Positions 44,901-58,324 of a DNA stretch of 64,000 bases are shown here, piece after piece. Numbering within the stretch: the stretch's first letter is position 1; each line of letters opens with the position of its first letter. The position numbers and the translations under genes were made by a program. This DNA comes from Pseudisothecium myosuroides (taxonomy: Eukaryota > Streptophyta > Bryopsida > Hypnales > Lembophyllaceae). The stretch lies in contig OX637291.1 of assembly GCA_951799445.1 (NCBI GenBank), positions 2,792,501-2,856,500 of the forward strand, written 5' to 3'. The notes below the pieces were generated by a model. The model searched no databases and was not told the DNA's origin. It worked only from the letters and a program-made list of their open reading frames with translations.

Positions 44901-45400
44901 GTTTCTTGAATTTCATCTTTTTTGCTGAAAATGGTGCCTGTAGCCTGAATTACAGTAAGTACAGTGATAGAATAAATATTGGGAAGACTTTTTGAATATT
45001 TTTTTAGGTCTATGCCATATGTGAATGCCATAAGTGAAATGCGGCAATGCCATTTTTGTTCCAAGAGTTCAAGCATCCTTTGGTTATTTCTTAAAAGTAT
45101 TCTGAATTGAAAAATTTGAATATTCTTTCTTGGAGAGAAAACTGGTGCGGATTCAATGAAGTAACCGAACTACTACCGAAGAGATTTTAGACCTCGTCTT
45201 GGTCTGTGCCAGATGCGATTATGCAAACGCGGCTTGATTAGGTCTCGATGTATTCTTTGATCCAAGAGTTCAAGCATTCTTTATCATTTCATAAATAATA
45301 TCCGTATTAGCAAATAGAATTTAATTAGTTTTTGCTGGAGAGAAATTGGTGTGTATTCATAGAATTGATGAAATTATTATTGAACAGATTTTGAACACTA
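41979..45400. other. AT-rich intergenic DNA
   Basis: It begins with the transposon-like end at 41973. The copy of the 5677 repeat lies at 44341-44403, and a perfect tandem of an 18-bp phrase (CCTACATGGTTATAGGCC-like) at 44727-44759. Open frames are short and low in complexity. From about 44700 the composition rises, perhaps marking the promoter side of the coiled-coil gene. Confidence 0.4.
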
Positions 45401-45412
45401 TTTTGCAGGTCA

Positions 45413-48400
45413 ATGCGGCACATTTCGGTCTCTCAAGGTATATCGCCATCTTTGATCTTAGAAATAAAGTGCTCTTTGCATTGACATTTTGTGGTTGAAG
45501 TAGTGTGACGAGAGTGGATGTTTATTGGGTTTCAATGTTTCAGTAGGTGCAATGAGGTTCGTTCTGTTACCAAGTGTTGAACATTACTTTTGAACTGTAG
45601 ATTTTGCGATGTTATCGTAATCCATAATTCATAAGCGTTCAATAATTTGTAAGTGTTTTAGTGAGCATTTTGGCATTCAGATAACCGCTTGCAAAGTATT
45701 TATTTATTGGTTGGAAGAGCATGAGTTTTAGTTAGGGCTCTCAGTTATCTAATAGGTAGAAGACATGACACTTCACTTTACTGGCTGAGAGTTGAACATT
45801 TTTCCAGAGAATGTTCTTATGGCCCTCAGAATTTTTGCAAAGAGACCTAGTGAAATGGGAGACTCAAAGTTGCAGCCGGACAACCTTCCTTCTAAGCAGG
45901 TATTTTATTTTTTATTCACAGTCATGCCGATAACGTTCACTAGCCCTTGTAAATTTGCACCTCTTTTTGATATGACTAATTCAAGATTTGTTGGCTTTCT
46001 AAACATGGATTTTATTAAGCATCTCCATACAATTTTTATTGGCTCTTTTTACAGTTGTTATTAATAGCAAGCTACCAAGTGAATATAAAAACTATAACTA
46101 AAATTGATATAATTAGGTGGTGAATTCTTAGGTGTAGTAGGGTGCCTCAAGAGAATGTTGTAGCACGATAGTGTGGGCAATATATAGATTAGAAATTACG
46201 GTACACAACAAAAAAGAGATTTTTTTTGTACTCCATAGGACACAACCCTCTGACCTCTACACCCTAATCTCTTTAATGTGGTTGCCTAGGATCTCAAGAA
46301 ATGACTATGCCACAGTTTCAAAGTGTAACAAGTGTGCAAGTTATATTAAAATTTTAATTTCACTAGATAAAACCCCTGCGATTTGAATTTGTAGCTGCGT
46401 TAATTGTTGTTCCATTTAAGACATTTTTCACCGCAGAGGTCCTTTTAAAGAGGAATGAGTGTATTGACTATTAAAGGGTATTTGTTCAGGTTTTAATTTT
46501 TGCTCATGATTAGATGCTAAGCAATATCGTCTTAATGCACGTGGTTGCCTATTTCATTGATTATCATTTGTAACAGGTTTGTATGGACCGGGATCAATCT
46601 ATTCATGCGGATAAACATGGAGAGCACTCAATGATGGAAGAGGGAGATTTGGACGAGGAAGCTTATACAGTAGCCAATTTTAACAGAATTCTAGAACAAA
46701 ATTGTGCACTTCGTAACAACTTCGAGGAAGTATGTTTGAGATCCCATATTGCAAGGTTTAGGAAGCATTTAGGATCTAGGAATTAGAACATATTAGGAAG
46801 CAATCAGGATCTAGGAATTACAACATAATTTCTTGCTTTATTGCACTCACGTTTAACAATAGGTTGAAATAAGCTAACTTAATGTAATTAGGAACTGGTA
46901 CACACACCGTTGAAGTAACTTATTTAAAACAACATTGGGATGTTTTTTTTTTGTCCAATTATTTGAAAATAACATTCCAATGCTGTTTTTTGAATAAGTT
47001 TCAGTAGGAAGTTTCTACTGAAGTTGTAAGGACATGAATTTGAAGTGAAGTATTGAATCTCTCAGCGTCTTTGCTGAGGTCTTGGAGTTGAAGTTTCAAC
47101 TAATGCTAATACCTTGACTTTCATGCTCTGTTTCAGTTGAAGCAGCTATACTTGCAGCTGACAGAATCCTATGTACAATTACACCAAACTTGCCTCCAAG
47201 TACATCAAGAGAAAGTGAGGTTCTTGTAATTTCATGTGTTTTTGTCTCCACAATTTTCAATTTTGTACATATATGTGTCTTGAAGTGTGCAACTGTCCAT
47301 AGAAGAAGACTTGCAGATTTGGTCCTTCAGTTTCATTCAAATGACCATCCATGTTCCCAATATATTCACACTTATCAAGATTTAGAGTCTATTCTAGCAA
47401 GGGTTTTTTTTTTGTCACTTTGTACATATGCCATCGTCAAAATCAAGGTCTCTAAAGGTTGTGCAATAACAAAGCAGGAAACTTTGAGTCATCGGGGTCA
47501 ATTACCATGGAATTTTTTTCCAATATTAAAAAGTAAATCATAATGATATAAGTTAATATTTTGAGCTCATCATGTTTGTTGCTTAGGAATCTTTGGAAAA
47601 AGCATTAAGCAAATCAAAAGCACAAAATGAGTTTTTGCAATCAAGCTTAGACGATTCGGTACCCTCATTCCCTCCTCGGTCTATTGTTTGAATTTCTACT
47701 ACCTTTCATGATCAATTATGTTGTATTTCTCAGTTTAGTAATTGATTTTGGGTTGATCGTGTTTCTTGCACACATGTGTCTTCTATTTCAATGCCATTGT
47801 GCACTTAGGTCATATCTAATATGTACCCCTAAAGGATCAACGATTCACAGTTTGAAAATGATCAATTCAATTGACCATGTTGTCAAAAATATACTTTGGA
47901 TTGGGCCAAATTCTATATCACTAGAGTTAGGAAAGAGCGCTCCTTGCATTTGTAAGTCAATAAATAAAAATTCACCAAGGAAGTCCCTTTATGACCTTCT
48001 CAAAACTGCTCAAGAATTAGTAGGTTCAGTTTGTGCCTTCTCTCTTTAGGGGTCGATCATTAATTAGTCACTTACTAACCTCACGATGGTAGACAAATCC
48101 ATTGTCTCAACGCTTTCCACACCCTGTCAAAATTGTTAAACTTGATATAACTTTCTTGCAATTTTCTTGCCTTCATTTTCCCAAGTCCTAGGAAACATTC
48201 TCTAACAAATATAAAAACTCATATTTTTCCGTTGTAGCTGGCAACCCAAAAAAGAAATTAAATTTTTTGACATTTTCTACAGAGGGTACATAAATTTCTT
48301 GAATAGTCCCTCCTCCAATGGTATTGTAGGTAGAATCATTCCAACTACAATATCACAATAAGGGAGTAGGAGGCTCAAAAATCGCACATCTAAGGGCCAG

Positions 48401-51400
48401 TCCGCCTTTTTCATTTGTTTTTTTTTATGGAAATATTTTTAGCTCACACAAAGAAAAATAGATGAGGAATCTAACACAAGTGGTTTTGTATTTTTCCAAG
48501 CATTTTTGAATTACTTATGAATTTTCAAACAAGTTGGGTTGTAGGTCCCTATTTATGACCCTAGGTCTTCCATTAACTGTTCACTTGCAATTCTAAAAAA
48601 AGATGGAAAAAACAAAGAGAATGATTGGTTCTTGCAATTAATAATGCTTTTTTCCTTGATTCATTCAATGACTATAGAGGTCAATTTTAGAATCACCTCA
48701 TGTCCATTTCACATCCGTTTATAGGGACAATTTTTAATGCCCATGCAGTTTTAGAGCCTCCTACCTTAGACAATTGAATACAAGTTCAGTTTCTCTCTTC
48801 TCATGCCAAAATGGCTAACATGATGGGTTCAAAAATGTTATGCATATATGGCTATGAGTGAGTAGTGTCTGTAGGTTGTGATTTTGTGAGTTAAAGGTTG
48901 TGTACAAAAAGAATCTAGATTTCTTTGCAAGGGTTTTGGTAGAGGGATCTCCTCAAATTAGACTCACATTTCTAGATGTTTCCTTTCTTGATTCGTCTGA
49001 ATGTTGGTGGCAGGGATGTCTACTCCGTTTGCTATTCAGGTCTATCTTGTTGATTATAGGCTTCTGCTTCTCTTCAGGAGGAGTTGGGACATGCACATTT
49101 GACCATCTTGAGATGGAAAATTCTCGCAACTGCAGAAATTGAACCAGGAGAGGGAAACGAGTCTAAAGAGCAAGTATGATGAGTCTGTTGGTAATTTATA
49201 CGATCCAATATCTGCATAGATATTACTTTGCACTTGACACCAGAGACAATTGTAGAGCTCTTCCACATTTGACATAAAACTTTATGTTATGCATGATTTA
49301 AAAAGTTGGGCATGTTATATACAGTAAAGGCAAAGGGTTTGGAGAATCGTGTTCAAAACCTTAAGGACAAAGTATCGGCTTGTAAGGTTGAAAACAATGA
49401 ATTAGTTCAACAGTTGCAAAAAATCAGGTGATTCCCTTTTGTATCTTTATCAACATTAGTCAAGACATCAGTCTTCGTAGATTTTGACTTTAATTTCTAC
49501 TCATTTCCCAAGCAGGTAGGGACTCTCAAAGTTACTAATTTTTTTGTTGAGCGTGAATCCTATTATTAGACAGGTCAATTCTATATTCATTCTTGTTAGT
49601 GAATGAAAGGACTCTATAGCATCAAAAAATGCATTATTTGGATAATGTATTTAGAAGTTATGGAAGGTCAAAGTTTTATTAATAGTTTTGTAAAATTTCT
49701 TCATTAATACAATAGTTACATATTAATGAAGGAGTTTTACATCGGCTCAACATCAGATAAGTGGTGAATTTGGGTCCCTGGCAAGTTTGAGTGTAGCAAT
49801 TTTAATTGACTATGCATAGTCATATACATATCAAGATTCTAAGTTTGCAAAACCAAAATTCTCTAAGGACTATTCAATGTGTATACAAGAAACTAAGATT
49901 CTTAGGTCCATATTATTGGGAAATTTCATCTAAACATCAAACATTCATCTCAGAATGCGCATTCCTGGAGTGTCTCATCTAAAGCATAACAAGCTTGACC
50001 ATGGTTATTGTTTGTGTAGATTAGAGAAGGACCATGCAGTTGCTAGTAAGCAAAGTATGGAGATGGTGCACTCACATGGCTTGATAGCTTTAAGGGCGGA
50101 GGAACAAACGTCCAAGCAACTAGCTGCTGACTTTGTCCTAAAGGTTTTGCAATTTTTTCTTTTCATAGAGTTATTTGTAAAGAGGAACCAAGGAAGTGTC
50201 CTAAACTTGTAATAATTTATGAGAACATTTAAGAGAATTAGAATAGGATTAGAATGGGTCCAATCTTTGAAGGTATATGATGCATTGGCTTTTGAATGCT
50301 ATGTTCATAGATTAAACAAAAATTCAACATTCTTCATATTCTCTAAAGTAGACTTTTTTGTGGCTAGTGCAAGCGTCTGGAGATGGACTTAGAAAAATCA
50401 ATGAATGCTATGGAATCTGCTCAACAAAAATTGTTTACAGTTTCACATGAGAAAGACTCTAGTATTACAAATCTAAAGGATTCTCTTCAAAGAATGGAGT
50501 AAGTCATGAAGGTGCATGAAATTTGCATGTGCTAGTTATAGTTGTCCATGACTTGTATGAACTATAATACTGGTGGAATTGTGACTCTCATGTACAAGGA
50601 ATAAGGAGTGCTTGGTCTTTAGAATAGGATCTTGACAAGAATAGTTTGTTCTTAGTTGCCATATGACAATTGTCATGTCACACTAAATTTTGAAAAATGA
50701 AAGATTTTATGTATAAAAATAGGACAAGTCATATTTAACCTCATTTTTTTGAGGAGGTTCCCATCTAAAAATTGGTGTCTTTAGGCAATCAAATCCTAGT
50801 ACTTAAGTAGTATTGCATCCTAAACAATTTTAGAATCCATGCAATACAATCCCATACATTCTATTGGAACACTTTAAATTAATGCCACTTTAGTTTAGCA
50901 ATTTTTTGATATTGCATCCAATACACAGGGAGGATGTGTTTGCTCAACAAGAACAAGGGAAGAAAATTGAGCAAGAATGGAAATGTGAGCGAAAGAGATT
51001 GTTACATACAATTGAGAGCAAAGAGTGGTAAGTGAAAAAGTCGTAACATTACTAACTTGCCTAGAAGGGGCATCTTTGGTTAATATTGTAGCTCAAATAG
51101 ATGTAGCTTGCTTGTCTTTGTTTTTTTAAAGTTAAAATAGTGATATCTATAGAATATTTCCTCTAGCCATTTACAATGGAGAACACCTTCACTTGCTTGC
51201 AATTGATAATGTTTTGGTGTTCAAAGACCTAAAATCTTCTATTCTTGAAAGTAATAACTTTATGCATGTGAAGATAGGGAAAACTCCCCATGAATTAAGA
51301 AGATGCTTCTTAAGGTTTTCACTAGATAAAGCTTCTTGAAATACTCTAATTTTGATTGAAAATTGAATTCTACCCATTTTTTGCCATAATTATAATGTAA

Positions 51401-54400
51401 TATATAAATCAAATCAAAGGTGTGCTTTTTTTTTTAGCCAAACTCTAATCATCGTGTTAACCATTGAAACTTACATAACCTTCAAAATAGTCCATTGGAA
51501 TTATAGTATTATAACACAAATATTCATTTTCAGAACAATTTTTATGTCAATTAGCATGAATGGACGATGTCGACAGTTTATAACAGGCACTAATTATTTA
51601 GAAATTTGTAACGGACATTAAAATGTGTACATAATTATAAAATTTAATAGCTCATATCATCAATTCATGGGACAACCAATATTTAGACAACCATTTGGAC
51701 AGGCAGGATCAACAAATGCTTAGGTCAAACAAAGAAACGGAGATGCGATTGAAAGAGGATTTGGAGTTGAGATTTACTCTATTACAAAGAGAAAAGGAGG
51801 AAAGTGAGTGTCTTTATAGAGAAGAAGCAGATTTGTGTATTAAGGAAGCTCTCATGGATGTGCGGTACGAAGAAGAGAGACAACAAGAATTGCGAAGAAC
51901 TTTAGAAGGGGAAGTAGCTGACCTTCGTGCCATGTTGTCTGCAATGGAGCAAGCTAGTACGGATGCAGAAGCTCGTCATTCAAAAAGTATTAAAGAACTT
52001 ACAAAGGTTGTTATATTTGATAGGTTCCTGAAATTTCATCATGAGAAGAAAGCTAATGTGCTATACAGAATCTTATAATCAAAAATATATTATACAATCC
52101 AACGTAGTTTTCAATAAAAAAAAATTTAGAGATTATGGACATTGTAAGGAGATTGATAATGGAGTGACAAGATGAGGTAGATATAATTCATAGAGAGACC
52201 ACCTTATGATTTATGGAAATTTTTCTTTCGTAATTATTGTTTTGTATCTTCTTGTAAGGCATGTATAATATTATTTAGTATATTTGATTCATAAATTTCA
52301 ACATTGAAGTAAAAAGAGAAGGTCTCCGTGTTTGACTTGTTTTAATGTCATCTCTCCATTGCAATTCTAAATTTTTTGAAAACCCTTTTACCTTGTCAAT
52401 AGTGTCCAATTGCCTTCTTCAACAACCATCACAAGATTAAAAAATTCTTAGGAATATCTTACAATGAATACAAGAAAAGTTCTATAATTTGAAAATCATT
52501 GTAATTTTTTCACTACTTGGCATGATATGTATACATTATTTTTTACTTTTCATTTACTTGCAGAAGTGTGTGTAAATTGTGTAGGAATGCATGTCTCTTC
52601 AAAAAGAACTTGCAAAATTTAGAGAAAAGGAAAAGGAAAATACTGAAGTACTAAAAGGGCTCCAAAAGGAAAATTCTCAACTACTCTCAGAAATTGAAGG
52701 ACTCCGAGCACAAATTGATGATGCACTTACAAAAAACCATGAATCTTACTCAACAATTACTGATTACAGGTATCATAGTAAGTTTACTTGCATATTTTTA
52801 TACTTTATTGTTTGAATCTCAATTGTAGAATGTGTGTTGTCACAATGCAAAAAATGAAGAAAGACAAAAAATCCTTGCTTACGCCAAAACCTAGGCATTT
52901 AAGATGTACATGATTATCATTGAAATTCACAATTTTAGATACTTCTACTTGACAATTCCCCCTTGATGGCACATGGCATGACATAGAAGAGCATTAGATG
53001 AGTCTGAACAACGAACAAAGCACCTCAAAATTGATCTTCATGATCTTGAGAAGTGTAGAGAAAGAGACCAACAAGACCACATTCGTAGCTTCGAGAATGC
53101 AAAGGTACTTTCGTAATTTTGTTTTCCTATGTCACTCCTGACATTTGTACTTCATTATTGTGCTTAGAACCTAGTATCCAAAATTGTCTTTTTTTGAAGG
53201 GGGATCTTGCAATCTTTGTGATGGATTATTAAAAAAAATAAAAATTTATGAGATTATGAACTTCAAGAGACATCCAACTTTAGTTGTTTAAATTTTTTTT
53301 GACACTTGGATGATACTCTACAAATAGATTACCTATACTACAAGCCCCTCAAATGGTCATTCTTGAAGCACAATATGCTTTACTTCTTATCTATTACCTC
53401 AAAAAATTCTTCACCCACTAGTTGCCTTGAGACCCATTTGTTGCTCTAGATAGCTATTCAAGGTCCAAATGCGAATAGTAAAGAATGAAAAATGGCAACT
53501 TTGGGTACTCATACCAAACAACTTGCATACACAACATAATTATTGTCAAAAATATACCTACATCTAATTGCAATTTTGTATGCAAAACCAACCCCTACAT
53601 ATTCTTCCTTAAAACATACACCATTTAAACATGAGAACAATGGGTTGATTTTGGTTACAAGTACACTAAACTCTTTGATCTCTTCAAAGAGCATCCCCCA
53701 AAAGAATATTACATGATCAAAGAATTTGGAATACTATTTCAATTGCCCTCGAAAATAACGTTATGTAGACACCCCATGTTATAAAAAGTCTTGAAAGCTT
53801 AAAAAAAATCCCTCCAACAAACTCAAACTAGAAAGAATATCCCTCACTTTTTTCAAAAGGAGGGTTGAATTTAAGATTTCAATGAATTTGAGATTTCAAT
53901 GAATGTCACAATATTACATTGAATATCCCTCAGGATTTCAAAAAATGTCATGCTATTACATTGGGTAGTGATTTCCAAAATTTTACAGAACTTCTTGAAA
54001 AACTTGGAAACTACACGCATTGACAACCTATTAGTGTTTCTTTAACACTCGGGTGGGCAATTAGAGAGGGTTACTGTAAGTGCACCTTCATAGTATGCCT
54101 CAGACTAGGTGTTTTTCATTCTTTGATGACTAGACTACATTCTGTACCAGCTTGATTGCAGAATACAGTGTTGTAATTAACAAGGAAGACATGCTGTCAA
54201 ATGTGGAGTGACAGAGAATCTGGGATACTCAAAAAATAGCTATAATGTTGAAAGAAAATAAGCTGGCGGAGGACCGACAACGAGCAATTACCGAAAAGAA
54301 CCAGTCCTTGAAAAAGGTCAAAATCAACCGCTAACCAGTAGCACTTTCAGGCATACAAGTTTGAGCTAGTTGAAGGCCTTCAGACCTCAAAATACTGTAC

Positions 54401-55525
54401 TCATATAAGTTTTTTCCTTTTGGCTTCGGCCTGTTCTCTGCTCTGTTCTCTTCATTGTCCAGCTGGCTTGGCTGTTGCTGGCTCTTTTTCTTGCAATGGA
54501 ATTTTCCGTTTGTTATAAAAATAAATAAAATAATAAATACTCACATAAGAAACAACAAAATACAACTAGACTGATAGCTGTATGCTTCATTAAATCTATT
54601 ACGCAGAAAAGTTGAGACCCGTTGTCAGAACTCCAGAAGCCTAGCATTGTCAATCTCACCCTGGCTCTTCTTTGCCAATCACAGCGTGCTTCAGTGCACT
54701 TGTCTGCATTGAGATTATGGACCCCTTTTTCTTATCAGACGATTCTAAAACCGCACCCTATTGATAAGCGTCGTGTGTGCAGAAACTTAAGGAAACCAAC
54801 AAGTTATTGGCAACAATGACCGCAGATCACAATCAGCTTATGATTCGCACGAGAGAGATCGAAACACAACTGGCATTTGCTCATCCCTCCAGAATGGTTC
54901 GTTCGTCTTAAATTCTTGACAACGTCTTATTTCTATTACAATCCTGCTCCTACTTCGTGAGACGACTGCACCTCTGACCTGTAAAAAGGTCCAATGGTGA
55001 AGATGCTGTATAAATTGTACAGTACAGCGTCTATACCATTGAACATGCATACATGCGAATGGAGGAGGTTGTCTAATGCTACCAGTATGTTTCTCCTGAG
55101 GATTTTAGTCTTAAAGAACACCATTAATTAGTCTGATATGCTACGCTTTATTAGAGGTCGCACACCGTTGAGATTTCTTCACTTATCTACTGTAATCAAC
55201 ATGCTTGGATCAGATGTGTGCATCACACCTGCCAGATCCATTCATGGCAAGGTCAGGAAAAGCATTAGAGCGGAACTGCGGTAACACTGCGTGGTTGAGG
55301 GCGGAGATGGCACAGCTAGAGAAACGGCAGTCTCAATTCCTCTCGAGGGGAGAACATGGTTCTTGTGTAGAGAAACCAACGACGTCTCATATTCCACAAA
55401 GATGTCAGGATTCTAAGATAAACAAGGACTATCTAGAAAAAGAATTGGGGGAAGACAGAAGCAAGGATGGAATCGCAAGCCTTATGAATGCAGCTGACCT
55501 AGGCAGAGTCCGAGGAGAAGAATGA
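45413..55525 (+). CDS. Large coiled-coil protein, about 16 exons, family unknown
   Basis: Exons: 45413-45437, 45808-45899, 46577-46729, 47137-47214, 47587-47658, 49078-49173, 49330-49427, 50020-50143, 50368-50498, 50929-51027, 51703-52006, 52585-52769, 52987-53104, 54215-54316, 54783-54896, 55214-55525. All junctions are GT-AG and the phases agree, giving about 700 residues. The first exon is the least certain; if it is a leader, translation starts at 45819 (MALRIFAKRPSEMGDSK, 688 residues). From VANFNRILEQNCALRNNFEE onward nearly the whole protein is heptad-like and rich in Glu, Lys, Leu and Gln (LQLTESYVQLHQTCLQVHQ; LREEADLCIKEALMDVRYEE-type stretch in 51703-52006; MSLQKELAKFREKEKENTEV). 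The C-terminal exon (AWLRAEMAQLEKRQSQFLSR) is polar. No membrane span or catalytic motif. A scaffold role (cytoskeletal, centrosomal or nuclear) is only a guess. Confidence 0.8.
47659..49077 (+). other. Long intron of the coiled-coil gene
   Basis: This 1.4-kb AT-rich intron contains CCCCTAAAGGATC at about 47827 and CTTTAGGGGTCGATC at about 48044, short inverted motifs resembling the TTAA-element ends elsewhere in the window. TTAA is absent at the outer edges, so this is only a hint of an old insert. Frames in the intron are not credible genes. Confidence 0.35.
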
Positions 55526-56276
55526 CAGGCTCGACAAGCTGTTGGGGAGCGCACCTCTAGATAACATAAAAAATTCGATTTCCTTTGAGAGGCTTTACTG
55601 GCTCTTCTTCATAGGATCTGCACTCTTGCACAATCCAATCAAGTTTATATTGTTCAGTATATCACTTCATTATCATGAAGTGATCAAAAACCCTTCCACG
55701 AGTTCATAGCTCTGGCTGTAACAAGACAAAATGACTGCACTGCAGATTATTACTATTAATCACGAGAACGAGAACGAGAACGATCTACTATCATATTTGC
55801 GTTGAAGTATCCAGAACGAAATATGACATTCACCTACAAAGTAGAATTAAGTAAGACATAGCAAGAAAATTATGCCAGATATTCAGGATTCACTTTGGAG
55901 GGTAAGAACTGTATTTACTGCCAGAGGGCAGATGATTATATTTACCTTCGAAAAGGCTAATGAGTTTCCATAGAGCAAAACTCATATCATCGTTGAAGAC
56001 CGCGGAAACTAATCTGACATTGCGAGGCAGTATGCATTAACTACTTGGTGCCTTGATGAGGAAAATCTCTCAATTTCTTGGCAGATAAATTCTCCAGTAA
56101 CGAAATTGCACGATCTTGTGAATTTCCCTCTGAAGTGGAAACAATGTTCTAGCTTGACTTTTACTCCCGATTGATCTCATCCAAATGAATCCTGCATTTT
56201 AGAAGAATAGAACTCCTGCAGTCGGGATTTATGCAGTTGCTCATGAACAGAATACAGTTCACATCCAGTGCTCTTG
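55526..56276. other. Convergent intergenic spacer
   Basis: Separates the stop codons of two convergent genes (coiled-coil gene on plus, HugZ-like gene on minus) and should contain both 3' UTRs. A GAGAAC hexamer is repeated three times near 55763-55780. Nothing else was recognised. Confidence 0.5.
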
Positions 56277-58324
56277 TTACTGCTCCGGAACGCTTTTCTT
56301 CAAAAAATCTGGGTCCACCTCCTGAGCTTTCTTCACGGCCTCCAGACTCTCTTTCTCCATCTCAGCAAGCAAAACGCAGAAACCCTCTGCATCCTTCACT
56401 TCCCTTGAAAAAACAAATCGAAACTCCCTCCAAAGCTTGTTAGGCTCGGCCGCACCAGATTCCTCACTCGGCACAGCTTTGGCAAGCACATTGAAACCCC
56501 ATCGGTCAGCGGAAAAAATGTACGCATCTTGAACTCGGACTTGCAAGTAAACTGCACAAGTAGTGATAACTTATCAGAGAAATCTATTGATAATGCGCCG
56601 TTAATCAAACGTGTGGCGAGCAAATCCCAGCTCTTTGGCAACGTACAAAGTTTAACATGCTTGCGTCTAATTATGCTTCTCAGTCTAATGGCATACAGGA
56701 TAGAAGGTGACACCAACTCGAAGCACAATTTATAGAATAGAAGTAAGGGTGCCAAAATGAGCAATTCTGATAGTCTTCGCACATGGTCAAGAACTAGAAA
56801 CATCGAAAACTCTGAATCACATCAAAGAGCTGAACTAAATCACATAATTATGCAAAACAATAGGAATGAATACGATATTAGCACATGCAACAATATCTCT
56901 GCTTCATCTGGTGAAGGTATTAACCTGCACAGAAAACAATAAGAGCAAATCTTCGAGCTTCACTCTGATTGATGCCGTCGATGAGCGCCAAAAGGACCCT
57001 AGATAGGGGGTCCACAGCAGCACCTGCAATATCGGCTACATCGACCTCGTGACGCCCACCAATTACGTCCACAAAATGACACGATCTGCAAACAATAATT
57101 GCCACATGAGAATTTCCTTTGCTCTAGCCAAAGGCAGTTTCATCATTGAAGACACGCATCTTCAACCCTTAGGCGCCTGATCAGCTTTTCAATTGGGCTT
57201 TTCAATTCATAAAACTTGAACTTTGTAGTACGCAATGACAAGTCTAGCCAAATCTTAGAATTGAAACGGGATTCAAAATCTCCTATTCATCTGTTACAAT
57301 TTAAAAGTATCAAACATCAAGTGAGAAATGAGCCATTATAAAATGTCAATTCCATAAACACTACAAATTTTGATCACTGATAAATCCATCAGGTATTGTC
57401 CAAGCGTGTTTCACAATGTGAAAGGTCTGTCAAGTGCATATTTCCATGTTTGTAAAGAAGAAAAATATAATATTAGGTTGATCGAGTAATTCAAATTGAA
57501 GGACTAAAATTGAACGAAAGAGGAAGAAATCTCTTATAACATACGCTGGAGAGATAAGAAAACTGATGACGTGTTCAATGCAGATGAATATTAAACCTTT
57601 AGCTAAATTTGAGGTAAAAAACTTGACGTTTGAGGGTTAGCACATACGAAAACTAAACAACACAAACGAAAGTGTTCAAAACATACTTCGGAGTCAGTTT
57701 AAAAATGGAATACTCCATATCAGTAGCTTTCACCATCGCTTCAAGCGCCTGCTTTCGAGAGTGGATCACCGTCCCCGATTCTTGCAGCACGCTTTGCAGT
57801 GCACTTCCCGCTTCCTTCACCGCATCGTTAATGGCGCCCTGAACCTTCGTCACTCTCCGCTTCAAGTAGTCCAATTCATGTCTCTGCAGAGGAGCGATGG
57901 ATCCAAGCAACAGAGCCCTGGGCGGCACCCGTGCCAGCTCTCGCCACGCCGTTACCAAGGGCGGAGGATCCGTGTGCCCGACCACCATCGACCCTCGCTC
58001 ATCCAACACCAAATTCAGCACATGTGCGTCATTTTTCGGGATCCACAGCAACGGACTCCCTCCTACAAGAACGTAATTCACTAAAGAACCGTGCACTTTG
58101 GACGCATCAGGACCGTCATCGCTTGCATTGACGGTGGTAATTTGCGCCCTCCAATTCGCAGCAAGCAAGTTCTTGCATCGCTGGACAAGAGGCAGGCTCG
58201 ACTCCTCCACCCGCGGCCTTGGAATCTCCGCTCCGGCCTCGACGCTAGCTAATCGAACAGGAACACATCGGCAACCACAGGACGCGGGAATGCGAGGCCA
58301 CAGAGATCGCCATATCCGACTCAT
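56277..58324 (-). CDS. Probable FMN-binding split-barrel / DUF2470-like (HugZ-like) organellar protein
   Basis: Three exons: 58324-57687, 57085-56925, 56551-56277. Junctions AA/GTATGT, TGCAG/ATCG, GCAG/GTTAAT and GTGCAG/TTTACT keep the frame, giving 357 residues. Residues 1-25 (MSRIWRSLWPRIPASCGCRC) are Arg-rich and lack acidic residues, like an organelle-targeting peptide. Residues 75-135 (VNYVLVGGSPLLWIPKNDAH, LDERGSMVVGHTDPPPLV, PPRALLLGSIAPL) have the pattern of the pyridoxamine-oxidase-like split barrel. The C-terminal part (INQSEARRFALIVFCA, DAYIFSADRWGFNVLAK) resembles DUF2470, the pairing found in HugZ-like heme proteins and the plant glutamyl-tRNA reductase-binding protein. Gene structure is firm; the domain call is from memory of the pattern and moderate. 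It is divergent from the ALAD gene 2.7 kb away. Confidence 0.75.

Noticed and set aside
47827..48056. Third TTAA-type element in an intron
   Set aside because: CCCCTAAAGG and CTTTAGGGG motifs are present about 225 bp apart, but TTAA does not flank them and the arms do not extend; evidence too thin.
54622..54819. Extra exon of the coiled-coil gene
   Set aside because: The candidate acceptor at about 54606 gives a stop in the required phase, and direct splicing from 54316 to 54783 keeps the frame.
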